A DNA stretch of 64,000 bases from Crassaminicella thermophila (GCF_008152325.1 NZ_CP042243.1:997026-1061025); one strand, 5' to 3'; counted from the first letter of the stretch, positions 7,921 to 14,386 are shown. Program-made: numbers and translations. Notes: a model not told the origin generated them from the sequence alone.

Positions 7921-7970
7921 CCTTAAAATGTTATTTTAGTATAAAAGTACTATATAATTACATTTTAAGG
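7921..7970 (-). promoter_or_regulatory. Inverted repeat enclosing the beta-gene promoter
   Basis: CCTTAAAATGT (7921-7931) and ACATTTTAAGG (7960-7970) are perfect reverse complements 28 bases apart. Read on the minus strand, a TATACT -10 box (7938-7943) lies between the arms, and the promoter-proximal arm runs into the AAGGAGG ribosome binding site. It may be a DNA operator pair, or an RNA hairpin that hides the RBS if transcription starts further upstream. Confidence 0.55.
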
Positions 7971-8100
7971 GAAATTGCAACATATTTCTATGAAATAGTT
8001 TGTAATATTCTGTCGATTCTAATGAAATAAATGAGGAGTCTTATTTAGTATTTTGTAATAACATAGAATTCAATTAAAAACACAAGATTTATTTCCACTC

Positions 8101-8529
8101 TCACACCCTCCTAAACACTCCTTCGACAACGCCTAGAATATTCTTAGCCGATCTAGTATATTTCCTGAAAGAAATCCTATCATTACTGCGCACAGCTATA
8201 ATATCATCTTTTTTAGGAGAAACATTTTTCTCAAAAAGTATATGATCTCCTTTTAGAATTCCAAGAGCAATATTATCTTTTGAAGCCTGAACTATGATAT
8301 GTTTGTTATTTTCCTTTTCTACTATTTCAATGCATCTTGGCTTAGTTGAATCCCTTCTAATATAACCATTCTTTTCAAGATTTTCTAAATGTCCATGTAC
8401 AGTAGAAGAAGAACTCAAACCAACAGAATTACAAATCTCTCTAACAGTAGGAGGATAGCCTTTCTCATCTATTTCTTTTCTTATATAATCAAGTATTTGT
8501 TGTTGTCTTTTACTTAAAGTACGATTCAT
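8101..8529 (-). CDS. Shortened LexA-like repressor lacking autocleavage residues
   Basis: 142 residues against ~205 for normal LexA. Residues 1-70 are an intact LexA DNA-binding domain ([47 protein letters not shown]). The C-terminal part is a cut-down S24 domain ([47 protein letters not shown]). About 60 residues with the Ala-Gly cleavage site are missing. Aligning GILKGD to the LexA GILDGD motif puts Asp85 where the catalytic Ser should be, and Arg122/Lys123 near the catalytic Lys position. A near-perfect SOS box lies upstream, so it probably binds SOS sites but cannot self-cleave. Confidence 0.85.
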   Translation of the reverse strand: MNRTLSKRQQQILDYIRKEIDEKGYPPTVREICNSVGLSSSSTVHGHLENLEKNGYIRRDSTKPRCIEIVEKENNKHIIVQASKDNIALGILKGDHILFEKNVSPKKDDIIAVRSNDRISFRKYTRSAKNILGVVEGVFRRV

Positions 8530-8546
8530 AGAATCACCTCAAGAAA

Positions 8547-8586
8547 ATAATACCATATATTAGAAATAAAAACAAACATATGTTCG
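8547..8586 (-). promoter_or_regulatory. SOS-box promoter of the LexA-like gene
   Basis: On the minus strand, TTGTTT (8570-8575) and TATTAT (8547-8552) are separated by 17 bases. The sequence CAAACATATGTTCG (8573-8586) matches the Gram-positive LexA box CGAACATATGTTCG at 13 of 14 positions and overlaps the -35. This predicts autoregulation and SOS control by the host LexA or by the short LexA-like protein. Confidence 0.8.
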
Positions 8587-8600
8587 TACATAATGTTTAT

Positions 8601-8745
8601 TTGATCAAAAAAGGGGAAGAGCGCCAAAATAATTGACGCTCTTTTGGGGTTAAGTTTTTACAATTAAACTTTGAAATATGGATCTGTTTTTAGTTGAAAA
8701 AATATTCATTTCAATAGTAATTGTTTTCACCCCTTTTTTTGATCA
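8601..8745. repeat. Inverted-repeat-bounded segment with internal hairpin
   Basis: TGATCAAAAAAGGGG at the left (8602-8616) and CCCCTTTTTTTGATCA at the right (8730-8745) are reverse complements apart from one extra A. Inside, AAGAGCG (8617-8623) and CGCTCTT (8637-8643) form a hairpin that is extended by CAA/TTG. On the minus strand it is followed by CCCCTTTTTT, so it can act as a terminator. No coding sequence is visible. It could be a small MITE-like insertion or a terminator-rich spacer. Confidence 0.45.
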
Positions 8746-8763
8746 CATGTAAGCCCCCTTTTT

Positions 8764-8805
8764 TTCTTAATTCTTTACAAGTGGTCAGCTTGTGATAATT
8801 AAGAA
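8764..8805. other. Long hairpin in the gene-free region
   Basis: TTCTTAATT (8764-8772) pairs with AATTAAGAA (8797-8805), and nested inside ACAAG (8777-8781) pairs with CTTGT (8789-8793). No T run follows on either strand. It lies about 90 bases upstream of the candidate structured RNA. Confidence 0.4.
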
Positions 8806-8862
8806 AGTTCCTACTGATAGCTATAACAAAAGTTACTTATGTTAAAATAATCTTATCATCTT

Positions 8863-8890
8863 TTTCCAAAATTTGCAATATACATATAAT
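8863..8890 (+). promoter_or_regulatory. Putative promoter of the structured RNA
   Basis: A TATAAT hexamer at 8885-8890 is preceded at 16 bases by TTTCCA (8863-8868), a weak -35. Transcription would begin within a few bases of the outer stem that starts at 8893. Confidence 0.45.
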
Positions 8891-8892
8891 AA

Positions 8893-9275
8893 GTAAGAGT
8901 CAAGCCTGTGCTAATATGTTACTGTGTATGAGGCGATTTATCAAATCTGCGCCCGCTCACTGTCACATATAGGATAGTAAGACTCAGGTAGATTGACCAG
9001 ATCGTAACAGATTCACACCACAAAATCGATAAATAAGTATATAGTGTAATGAAATTGGCAAAACTCTTACTGCACGTTTATATTAAAACAGTTCTATTTG
9101 CGATACTGCGCAATAGAAACTGCCAAACTAGCAAACATAAGAAATATTGTTATAACTTCATACATTGTATCAGTGGACCTTTCCCCTATATGTGCCTTGG
9201 GTGCAGGAAAATTATACCACAAACAGGGCGATTTATGAGATTTTCGTCATAAATTGCCTGATTGTTTGTTTTTTT
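8893..9275 (+). ncRNA. Candidate ~380-nt structured non-coding RNA
   Basis: No credible gene fits this stretch, but nested complementary arms do. GTAAGAGT (8893-8900) pairs with ACTCTTAC (9063-9070), followed inward by GCC/GGC. Further in, ATTTATC pairs with GATAAAT and AATCTG with CAGATT, and the core has a small ACTGTC/GATAGT hairpin. A second domain is the 14-base hairpin CAGTTCTATTTGCG (9089-9102) / CGCAATAGAAACTG (9109-9122). The region ends in a strong terminator (9224-9275), and a TATAAT lies just upstream of the first arm. I do not recognise RNase P, tmRNA, SRP or a known riboswitch. The 178-nt first domain with paired ends resembles a 6S-type outline. Confidence 0.55.
9224..9275 (+). 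terminator. Strong terminator of the structured RNA
   Basis: CAGGGCGATTTATGA (9224-9238) pairs with TCATAAATTGCCTG (9247-9260), with small mismatches, followed by ATTGTTTGTTTTTTT. Confidence 0.75.
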
Positions 9276-9283
9276 GACAATCC

Positions 9284-9358
9284 TTTTGTCGAAACTTTCC
9301 TAAAGGAATCCCCACTTCAACATCAAATACATAATATATACTAAAGACGAGGTGGGGG
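9284..9358 (+). promoter_or_regulatory. Duplicated upstream block A: Spo0A box plus sigma-H-like promoter
   Basis: This block is nearly identical to one at 10002. It carries a perfect Spo0A box TGTCGAA (9287-9293), then the palindrome TTCCTAAAGGAA containing AAAGGAATC, which resembles a sigma-H -35. ATCAAATAC follows at about the right distance for a sigma-H -10, and the block ends in RBS GAGGTGGGG. CCCCACTT inside the block could also pair with the RBS if transcribed. It precedes the ferredoxin gene and suggests early-sporulation control. Confidence 0.65.
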
Positions 9359-9363
9359 AGATT

Positions 9364-9531
9364 ATGATTATAAAAGTAGATCAAAGTAAATGTAGTGGAT
9401 GCAAGAAATGCATAGAAATTTGTCCTGTCAACGCTATAGAAGAAGATATCGTTTCGATAGATATGTCTAGATGTATAAAGTGTCGTTCTTGCGCGGTTTC
9501 ATGTCCATCAAAAGCTATAGTGATAAAATAA
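9364..9531 (+). CDS. Small 2[4Fe-4S] ferredoxin
   Basis: 55 residues, start ATG 9364 with RBS GAGGTGGGGG. There are two clostridial-type cluster motifs: CSGCKKCIEICP (residues 10-21) and CIKCRSCAVSCP (residues 38-49). It should be a soluble one-electron carrier. Expression is driven by a block with a Spo0A box shared with the HTH gene at 10086, an unusual context for a ferredoxin. A terminator follows at once, so it is a single-gene unit. Confidence 0.9.
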   Translation: MIIKVDQSKCSGCKKCIEICPVNAIEEDIVSIDMSRCIKCRSCAVSCPSKAIVIK

Positions 9532-9535
9532 ATGT

Positions 9536-9567
9536 AAAGAGCCTTGGGTATAATCAAAGCTCTTTTT
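9536..9567. terminator. Bidirectional terminator after ferredoxin
   Basis: AAAGAGC (9536-9542) / GCTCTTT (9559-9565) followed by T residues. It lies between the ferredoxin and the convergent membrane-protein gene. Confidence 0.7.
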
Positions 9568-9611
9568 AATATCTAAAATTACTTTGCAAAATAATCTTGC
9601 ATCTTTAATTT

Positions 9612-9944
9612 TTATGTTCTTTTTTGCTTTATGTAAGCGATAATAAAAGAAACTATGCCCATAAACACTGCAGTACCAACTGTCCAAAAGGCAACTAGTT
9701 TTGCATTAGTAAAAGTAAAAACCACAGCTTTACCTGCTGCATTAAAAGAAGTTTCAATCACTGGGAAAAATATTTTGTCTGCGAAAAAATATAGTGCGAA
9801 CAGGAATACAAAGATTCCAAGTGGAGCAGCACAAAAATTAAATACTTCACTTTTTCTAAATATTAACCCTAAAATTGCACCAATTGCAGCTAAAGATATA
9901 CATATCCAAAAAATTTTCCACAAGAATACAGTAATAATTTCCAA
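9612..9944 (-). CDS. Hypothetical membrane protein, ~3-4 helices
   Basis: 110 residues with a TTG start at 9944, chosen because AGGGAGGTGA lies directly upstream. Hydrophobic segments are at about residues 5-27, 36-56, 65-80 and 83-104, ending in a basic tail (AYIKQKRT). No family was recognised. It sits between the two copies of the Spo0A-box block but is transcribed the other way. Confidence 0.6.
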   Translation of the reverse strand: MEIITVFLWKIFWICISLAAIGAILGLIFRKSEVFNFCAAPLGIFVFLFALYFFADKIFFPVIETSFNAAGKAVVFTFTNAKLVAFWTVGTAVFMGIVSFIIAYIKQKRT

Positions 9945-10001
9945 AATTAATCACCTCCCTATTTATGTTTATTCAGCACTGTCCAACTATAGTATTAAGA
10001 T

Positions 10002-10084
10002 TTTTGTCGAAACTTTCCTAAAGGAATCCCCACTTTAACATAAAATACATAATATATTAACTAAAGATAATATGAGGTGGGGGA
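10002..10084 (+). promoter_or_regulatory. Duplicated upstream block B: Spo0A box plus sigma-H-like promoter
   Basis: Second copy of the block at 9284. The first ~34 bases are identical, with the Spo0A box TGTCGAA at 10005-10011, the TTCCTAAAGGAA palindrome and CCCCACTT. After that there are only a few substitutions and small insertions down to GAGGTGGGG. It controls the HTH gene that starts at 10086. Confidence 0.65.
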
Positions 10085-10085
10085 T

Positions 10086-10286
10086 ATGGGGGTAAAAAAT
10101 AGGCTAAAAGAGATACGAATGAAGGAGTATATGATGAGTCAAAAGGATTTTTCTAATATGCTGAAAATAAATTATCATCAGTACACAAAGTATGAAAAGA
10201 ATACTATTCCTGTATTAGAAACAGCTTTGCAAATAGCTAAAAAGTTAAATAAACCTGTTGAAGAAATATTTTGCTTAGATGAATAA
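10086..10286 (+). CDS. Cro/C1-type HTH regulator
   Basis: 66 residues. The start at ATG 10086 fits GAGGTGGGG; a GTG at 10077 lies within the RBS. An XRE HTH spans the protein (QKDFSNMLKINYHQYTKYEK, then ALQIAKKLNKPVEEIF). It follows Spo0A-box block B, so it may carry a sporulation signal to the element's genes. The iteron-bearing parM upstream region directly downstream is a possible target. Confidence 0.8.
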   Translation: MGVKNRLKEIRMKEYMMSQKDFSNMLKINYHQYTKYEKNTIPVLETALQIAKKLNKPVEEIFCLDE

Positions 10287-10312
10287 TCTAGGCAATTTTT
10301 TTATAAAAAATT

Positions 10313-10408
10313 TAGCTAGGACATACATTAATTTAGTTATCTAGCATACATTGATAGTGTAATACAAAATATTAAATCTTATTACAGGTGTGTAATACAA
10401 AATATTAA
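10313..10408 (+). repeat. Iteron-like direct repeats upstream of parM (parC/centromere-like)
   Basis: GTGTAATACAAAATATTAA occurs twice exactly (10357-10375 and 10390-10408), offset by 33 bases, about three helical turns. Just before it, CTAG followed by CATACATT also occurs twice (10315-10328 with two extra bases, and 10341-10352). Repeats upstream of a parM-parR pair are the usual form of a type II centromere and autoregulatory site. Confidence 0.6.
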
Positions 10409-10432
10409 TTAGTAATAAAAAGGGGGAGCGAA

Positions 10433-11326
10433 ATGTTAATAGGAGTAGATCAAGGTTATACCTATACAAAAAATTCGAAAGGAGTAATTTTCCCATCAAG
10501 AGTGCGAGTGGGTGAAACAATAGACATAAATAATGTAATCGAAGTACAGATTGAAGGGAAAAGTTATATTGTAGGAGAGAAAGAAAGTAATTTTACTGTA
10601 GATACCAATAAGGTTGATGATGAAAAAACAAAAGTATGTATATTAACATCTATTGCTAAAAGTACAGAAAGAGAAATAACAGATGTAAAACTAATTACGG
10701 GATTACCACCAGGACAGTATAAACAGCAAAAGGAAAAATTAAAAGATATGCTCTTAGATAGCGGACTAACTAAAATTATAATTAATAACCAGAAGAAATA
10801 TTTACGGATTATTAAAGCTGATGTATTTGTTCAAGGAGCTGGACCTATATTCCTAAACCCTAATCAGTATCGTAATGCAAAAGTGCTAGTTATAGATATT
10901 GGAGGGTTGACTATTGATTGTTGCTATTTTGAGAATATGAAACTAGAAAAATACAGAACATATGAAAAAGGTATGCTGAAACTATATAGTCAGATGATCA
11001 GTGAGGTGAATTCAAAACTAGAATTAAATCTTGATGTAATAGATGGTGAAAGGGTTTTAAATGAAGGCATAAAGATATACGGTAAATATCAGAATCTGAG
11101 ATTTCTAGAGCCTGCAATAAATAGCCATGTAGAAGGATTCATGACGGATATAAAGCTTGATTTTCCAATCAAGACAGTTGATTATATTATCCTTATTGGC
11201 GGTGGATCGAAGGGATTGAATGAAAGACTCCAAAAGTATATGCCTAATGCAGAGTTATTTCATGATTCGCAGTTTACCAATGCAACCTGTTACGAGCAAA
11301 TAGGAAGGGTGAGATTTGGTGAGTAG
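10433..11326 (+). CDS. ParM/StbA-like actin ATPase for DNA segregation
   Basis: 297 residues, RBS GGGGGAG. Actin-fold signatures are visible: phosphate 1 GVDQGYTYTKN (residues 3-13), phosphate 2 VIDIGGLTIDC (about 153-163) and the adenosine motif LIGGGSKGL (about 254-262). Such proteins polymerise with ATP and push plasmid or phage DNA apart when bound to a ParR-centromere complex. The overlapping small RHH gene and the upstream iterons complete a type II partition locus. Confidence 0.85.
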   Translation: MLIGVDQGYTYTKNSKGVIFPSRVRVGETIDINNVIEVQIEGKSYIVGEKESNFTVDTNKVDDEKTKVCILTSIAKSTEREITDVKLITGLPPGQYKQQKEKLKDMLLDSGLTKIIINNQKKYLRIIKADVFVQGAGPIFLNPNQYRNAKVLVIDIGGLTIDCCYFENMKLEKYRTYEKGMLKLYSQMISEVNSKLELNLDVIDGERVLNEGIKIYGKYQNLRFLEPAINSHVEGFMTDIKLDFPIKTVDYIILIGGGSKGLNERLQKYMPNAELFHDSQFTNATCYEQIGRVRFGE

Positions 11327-11567
11327 AAAAGTTATACCTGTAAGCATCAACGATGAAAGTATTATCCATCATCTGGAGACAAAAGAAAATGTTTCACGAT
11401 ACATTAGAAATCTAATAAAGAAAGATATGGAACGAGGTGGATTATCACCAGAGCTTAAAAAGTATATCGAAGACTATATTCAGAAAAATTTTAACAGTAT
11501 TCAAATTAATAAAGAAGATAACGTAATGAAATTTAAAGATCAAATAGATGAAATATTCAACATATAA
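11316..11567 (+). CDS. ParR-like ribbon-helix-helix adaptor
   Basis: 83 residues from TTG 11316 (GTG 11319 is also possible), with GAAGGGTG upstream, overlapping the parM-like gene by 11 bases. The N-terminal half looks like an RHH domain (SRKVIPVSINDES, then KENVSRYIRNLIKKDM). The C-terminal half is an acidic/amphipathic tail (FKDQIDEIFNI) of the kind that binds ParM filaments. It is translationally coupled to parM and probably binds the repeats at 10357-10408. Confidence 0.75.
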   Translation: MVSRKVIPVSINDESIIHHLETKENVSRYIRNLIKKDMERGGLSPELKKYIEDYIQKNFNSIQINKEDNVMKFKDQIDEIFNI

Positions 11568-11574
11568 AATAAAA

Positions 11575-11639
11575 ATACCCTTCCAGACGAAAGGGTATAA
11601 TATGGCTATCAAGCTGATAAGCAACACTTTGCTATCAGC
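11575..11639 (-). terminator. Two tandem hairpins, terminator for the minus-strand peptide
   Basis: GCTGATA (11613-11619) pairs with TATCAGC (11633-11639), extended by GCAA/TTGC. ATACCCTT (11575-11582) pairs with AAGGGTAT (11591-11598). On the minus strand the second is followed by TTTTTATTTTAT, so it terminates leftward transcripts. In the plus direction it may act as a 3' end for parR. Confidence 0.6.
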
Positions 11640-11680
11640 ATATGCGAGTAAATTTGTAAAAATGCATGTTTACTTAAAAT

Positions 11681-11752
11681 TTATGAAATAATTTTTGCTA
11701 ACATTCCAGAAAGTGCAAAATACAGTAATCCTAACCCGATATGAGTAAGCAT
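11681..11752 (-). CDS. 23-residue hydrophobic peptide
   Basis: On the minus strand ATG 11752 is preceded at 8 bases by AAGGAG (11761-11766). The peptide MLTHIGLGLLYFALSGMLAK plus IIS is almost wholly a membrane helix. A terminator-like hairpin pair follows. The form (tiny hydrophobic peptide, strong RBS, own terminator, opposite strand on a mobile element) recalls type I toxin peptides, but no family is recognised and no antisense RNA is proven. Confidence 0.45.
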   Translation of the reverse strand: MLTHIGLGLLYFALSGMLAKIIS

Positions 11753-11813
11753 GATATCAGCTCCTTAGTTATCATATTATTTTTATTGTTACACGAAAGG
11801 AGAAAAAATAAAC

Positions 11814-11921
11814 ATGGAATTCTTTTTACGTTTTGTAGTTGTTGCTTTATTAGTTAAGAGTATCTATGAAATTTTATATGGATTGTATTTAGGAATATTT
11901 AAAAGGAGGTTCTTCGATTGA
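11814..11921 (+). CDS. Small membrane protein, 35 residues
   Basis: ATG 11814 with AAGGAG upstream. The sequence (MEFFLRFVVVALLVKSIYEI, then GIFKRRFFD) has one or two hydrophobic stretches and a basic end. Its stop overlaps the TTG start of the next gene, and AAGGAGG for that gene lies inside it, so the two are coupled. It may be a small component of the same membrane complex as the following genes. Confidence 0.55.
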   Translation: MEFFLRFVVVALLVKSIYEILYGLYLGIFKRRFFD

Positions 11922-12163
11922 TAAATAATATTTTTGTTTATGGGGTAATAGGAAAAGGCATCAAGGGGTTAAGCAATAAATTAGATCCAATATTCGTTGA
12001 TATAGTTAATGAAATATCAAGTTTAAGTTGGAAGGCTCTAGTAACTGTATTAGTAATAGCAGGGATACTTTGGTTATTCGGGAATGAGTTTGGAGCGAAA
12101 AAAGTTGCAAGAAATGGAATATACGGATTTTTATTAATTCAAGTAGCTGCAATGTTGTTATAA
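11918..12163 (+). CDS. Small membrane protein, pilin-like/VirB2-like topology
   Basis: 81 residues from TTG 11918, RBS AAGGAGG. Two hydrophobic helices (about residues 39-54 and 68-81) are joined by a short basic loop (GAKKVARNG), with an amphipathic N-terminal region. VirB2/TrbC-type pilin subunits have this shape and often sit upstream of a VirB4-like ATPase, as here. Sequence similarity alone does not settle it. Confidence 0.5.
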   Translation: MINNIFVYGVIGKGIKGLSNKLDPIFVDIVNEISSLSWKALVTVLVIAGILWLFGNEFGAKKVARNGIYGFLLIQVAAMLL

Positions 12164-12175
12164 GAAGGTGGTCCA

Positions 12176-14359
12176 GTGAAAATAAAAAAGATATATAATT
12201 CTAAAATACAAATTATCCCTGATATCAATATAGATAATTCCAAAACAATAGGATTGCTTGAAAATATTCATTGCTATAGAAACTTTTTTAAAAAGATAAG
12301 AAAGACAGAAAAAACTATAGGTATTGAATCGCAATATATGACAACATATGAAATTCTAATATCTAAAGAAAATGTATTTTTTTATCTAGGATTTCCAGAA
12401 CAATTAAAAGACAATGTAACTACAGAACTTAATATATGTTGGAGAAATGCAACCTTTAAAAATATAAAAACTAGAATACCCGTACTAGGAGAAACAAAAG
12501 AGTTAGAACTTGCCGAACATTATTTCCTTTCACTAAAGACTGATCTTAGAGGACAATTCCCATTATCACATCTTCTAGAAACCCAAAATATACTACGAGA
12601 AAAAGAAAGTGTATTAATTAGATTGGAAATGATACCAGTAAGCCCTACGTGGTACAGAGAGATTGAAGAACATATAAAGAATTTTAACAAAGGTAGAGTA
12701 GCAAACAAAACAGCACTGGATATAAAAGAGATAGGCATTAAGTCGGTATCGTTTTTATTAGAAATAGCTTATACAGGCATAGATTTCATTAATGATCTTA
12801 TAACTGACGAAAAAATTGAACATGAATACATCAACAACAATAGATACGCAAAGTTACTTAGAAATGGTCTAAGTAGAGATACACAGCAAAAAAGCAAATA
12901 TAATGCGTATAAGACAAAGATATTTATTACTGTTAATTCTAATAGGGCAGATATGATTTTTAGAAATGTACTTAAATCATTTAATTCTATGGCTGGAGAT
13001 AACAGTTTTATATTAAAAGATCGTAGTAATTATAAAAACATACTTTGCAGTAAAGAATTAGCACAGATAATGCAGATGCCAACAAGGTACTACCAGAAGA
13101 CATATAAAATTAATAATATAGATAATCGTGAGATAGAGGTTCCTAAACAATTACTTGCAGGTAATATTCCGATTGGAGATGCACAACATAAAGGACTAAT
13201 AAAAACTACGTATTGGCCAAATGACAAAAATATATTAGCACTTCCTAAAATTATAGTAGGTCCCATGGGTGCTGGAAAATCCGAATATACTAAAATCTTT
13301 GCAGTAAATTCAGCTCAAAAAGGTGATAGTGTAATTGTATTTGATTATATTAAAAATTGTGAGCTCAGCGGTGAGATAGCAAAGCATACAGATGCTATAG
13401 TAATCGATCTATCAAAGCAAGAAAACTTATTTGCACTAGCATATCCAGAAATAAAAGTACCTGAAGACAACTGGGGAAAATTAAGAGTGGCAAATATGTT
13501 AGCGAGACAAGTAGAATACTTGATAGATTCACTATCTGATGAACAATTAAGCCCTCGAATGAGTAGATATTTAGATGCAGCATCAAAAGTTACATTCATA
13601 CATGAAGGGGCAAAAGTTGCTGATGTTATAGATATACTTACTAACTGGAAAATCCGTAATGAGTTTATAAGGAAAGCAAAGTATTCTGGAATATTCAAAG
13701 AAGACGATATTGAAATTGTAGATTTAGATAATTTACATGATAGAGATAAGGATGGAAGAATTGTAGGAACAAAAGAAAGTAAGATAGAAGGAATATTGGA
13801 TCGTGTTAATATTCTCATGAAAGATATATACTTAAGAACTATGTCAAAAGCAGAAATAAATTATTCTCATAATTTCGTTGATTGGATGGATCAAGGGAAA
13901 ACAGTCCTTATACAGCTACCAGAACATACATTCACTAATAAACAAATCAAAGATACAATAGTAACATATTTTATGAGTAGGATATGGCTTGCAGCACTAC
14001 AAAGGAAGAATTATGATAAGGTGTGTCACGTACTTATTGATGAAATATTTCAGGTGCCAACAGCATCTGCATTGATAACTGGAATTATAACAGAAGCTAG
14101 AAAATTCGGCGTGGACTTTTATTTTACAATACATTATCTTAAGCAGTTTAGGAAACTTCATGATGCAATACGTTCTGCTGGAGCCTCATATATGTTATTA
14201 GCAGGAACAGAAAAAGAAAACTTGAAGAATTTAGAAGAAGAAATAAAACCATTCACCATAGAAGAAGGATTAAATATGAAGCCTTTCCATAGCCTTAACA
14301 TTATTAATTACGGAAACCAATATGCTAAGTTCATAACTGCATTGCCAAAACCATTATAG
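12176..14359 (+). CDS. VirB4/HerA-like P-loop ATPase of the element
   Basis: 727 residues, GTG start with GAAGGTGG. About 340 residues of N-terminal domain are followed by a P-loop NTPase: Walker A GPMGAGKS (residues 362-369), then VIVFDYIK, and Walker B HVLIDE (618-623) with FTIHYLKQF and a glycine-rich AGASYMLLAGT segment behind it. This is the arrangement of VirB4/TraC and HerA-FtsK pump ATPases, which drive DNA or protein transfer or phage DNA packaging. No relaxase, coupling protein or other secretion gene is visible beside it. It closes the parMR-small-membrane-protein unit and is followed by a terminator. Confidence 0.75.
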   Translation: MKIKKIYNSKIQIIPDINIDNSKTIGLLENIHCYRNFFKKIRKTEKTIGIESQYMTTYEILISKENVFFYLGFPEQLKDNVTTELNICWRNATFKNIKTRIPVLGETKELELAEHYFLSLKTDLRGQFPLSHLLETQNILREKESVLIRLEMIPVSPTWYREIEEHIKNFNKGRVANKTALDIKEIGIKSVSFLLEIAYTGIDFINDLITDEKIEHEYINNNRYAKLLRNGLSRDTQQKSKYNAYKTKIFITVNSNRADMIFRNVLKSFNSMAGDNSFILKDRSNYKNILCSKELAQIMQMPTRYYQKTYKINNIDNREIEVPKQLLAGNIPIGDAQHKGLIKTTYWPNDKNILALPKIIVGPMGAGKSEYTKIFAVNSAQKGDSVIVFDYIKNCELSGEIAKHTDAIVIDLSKQENLFALAYPEIKVPEDNWGKLRVANMLARQVEYLIDSLSDEQLSPRMSRYLDAASKVTFIHEGAKVADVIDILTNWKIRNEFIRKAKYSGIFKEDDIEIVDLDNLHDRDKDGRIVGTKESKIEGILDRVNILMKDIYLRTMSKAEINYSHNFVDWMDQGKTVLIQLPEHTFTNKQIKDTIVTYFMSRIWLAALQRKNYDKVCHVLIDEIFQVPTASALITGIITEARKFGVDFYFTIHYLKQFRKLHDAIRSAGASYMLLAGTEKENLKNLEEEIKPFTIEEGLNMKPFHSLNIINYGNQYAKFITALPKPL

Positions 14360-14386
14360 AGCAGGATTTTTTCTCCTGCTCTTTTG
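14358..14386 (+). terminator. Terminator of the parM-ATPase operon
   Basis: AGAGCAGGA (14358-14366) pairs with TCCTGCTCT (14374-14382), followed by TTTTG. It overlaps the ATPase stop codon. Confidence 0.85.

Noticed and set aside
8586..8598. Possible second SOS box next to the first (GTACATAATGTTT)
   Set aside because: Several mismatches and a five-base centre instead of four; not convincing.
8893..9070. Calling this domain a 6S RNA
   Set aside because: The paired ends and ~180-nt size fit, but the interior looks branched and no terminator follows at that point. RNase P, tmRNA and SRP motifs are also absent, so no named class is given.
9049..9252. 67-codon open frame inside the gene-free region
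   Set aside because: It has no RBS, a biased Cys/Arg/Lys-rich composition without family resemblance, and crosses the stems of the candidate RNA; treated as chance.
9655..10038. Plus-strand frame opposite the membrane protein at 9612
   Set aside because: Runs through Spo0A-box block B, lacks an RBS, and the opposite frame has a good RBS and membrane helices.
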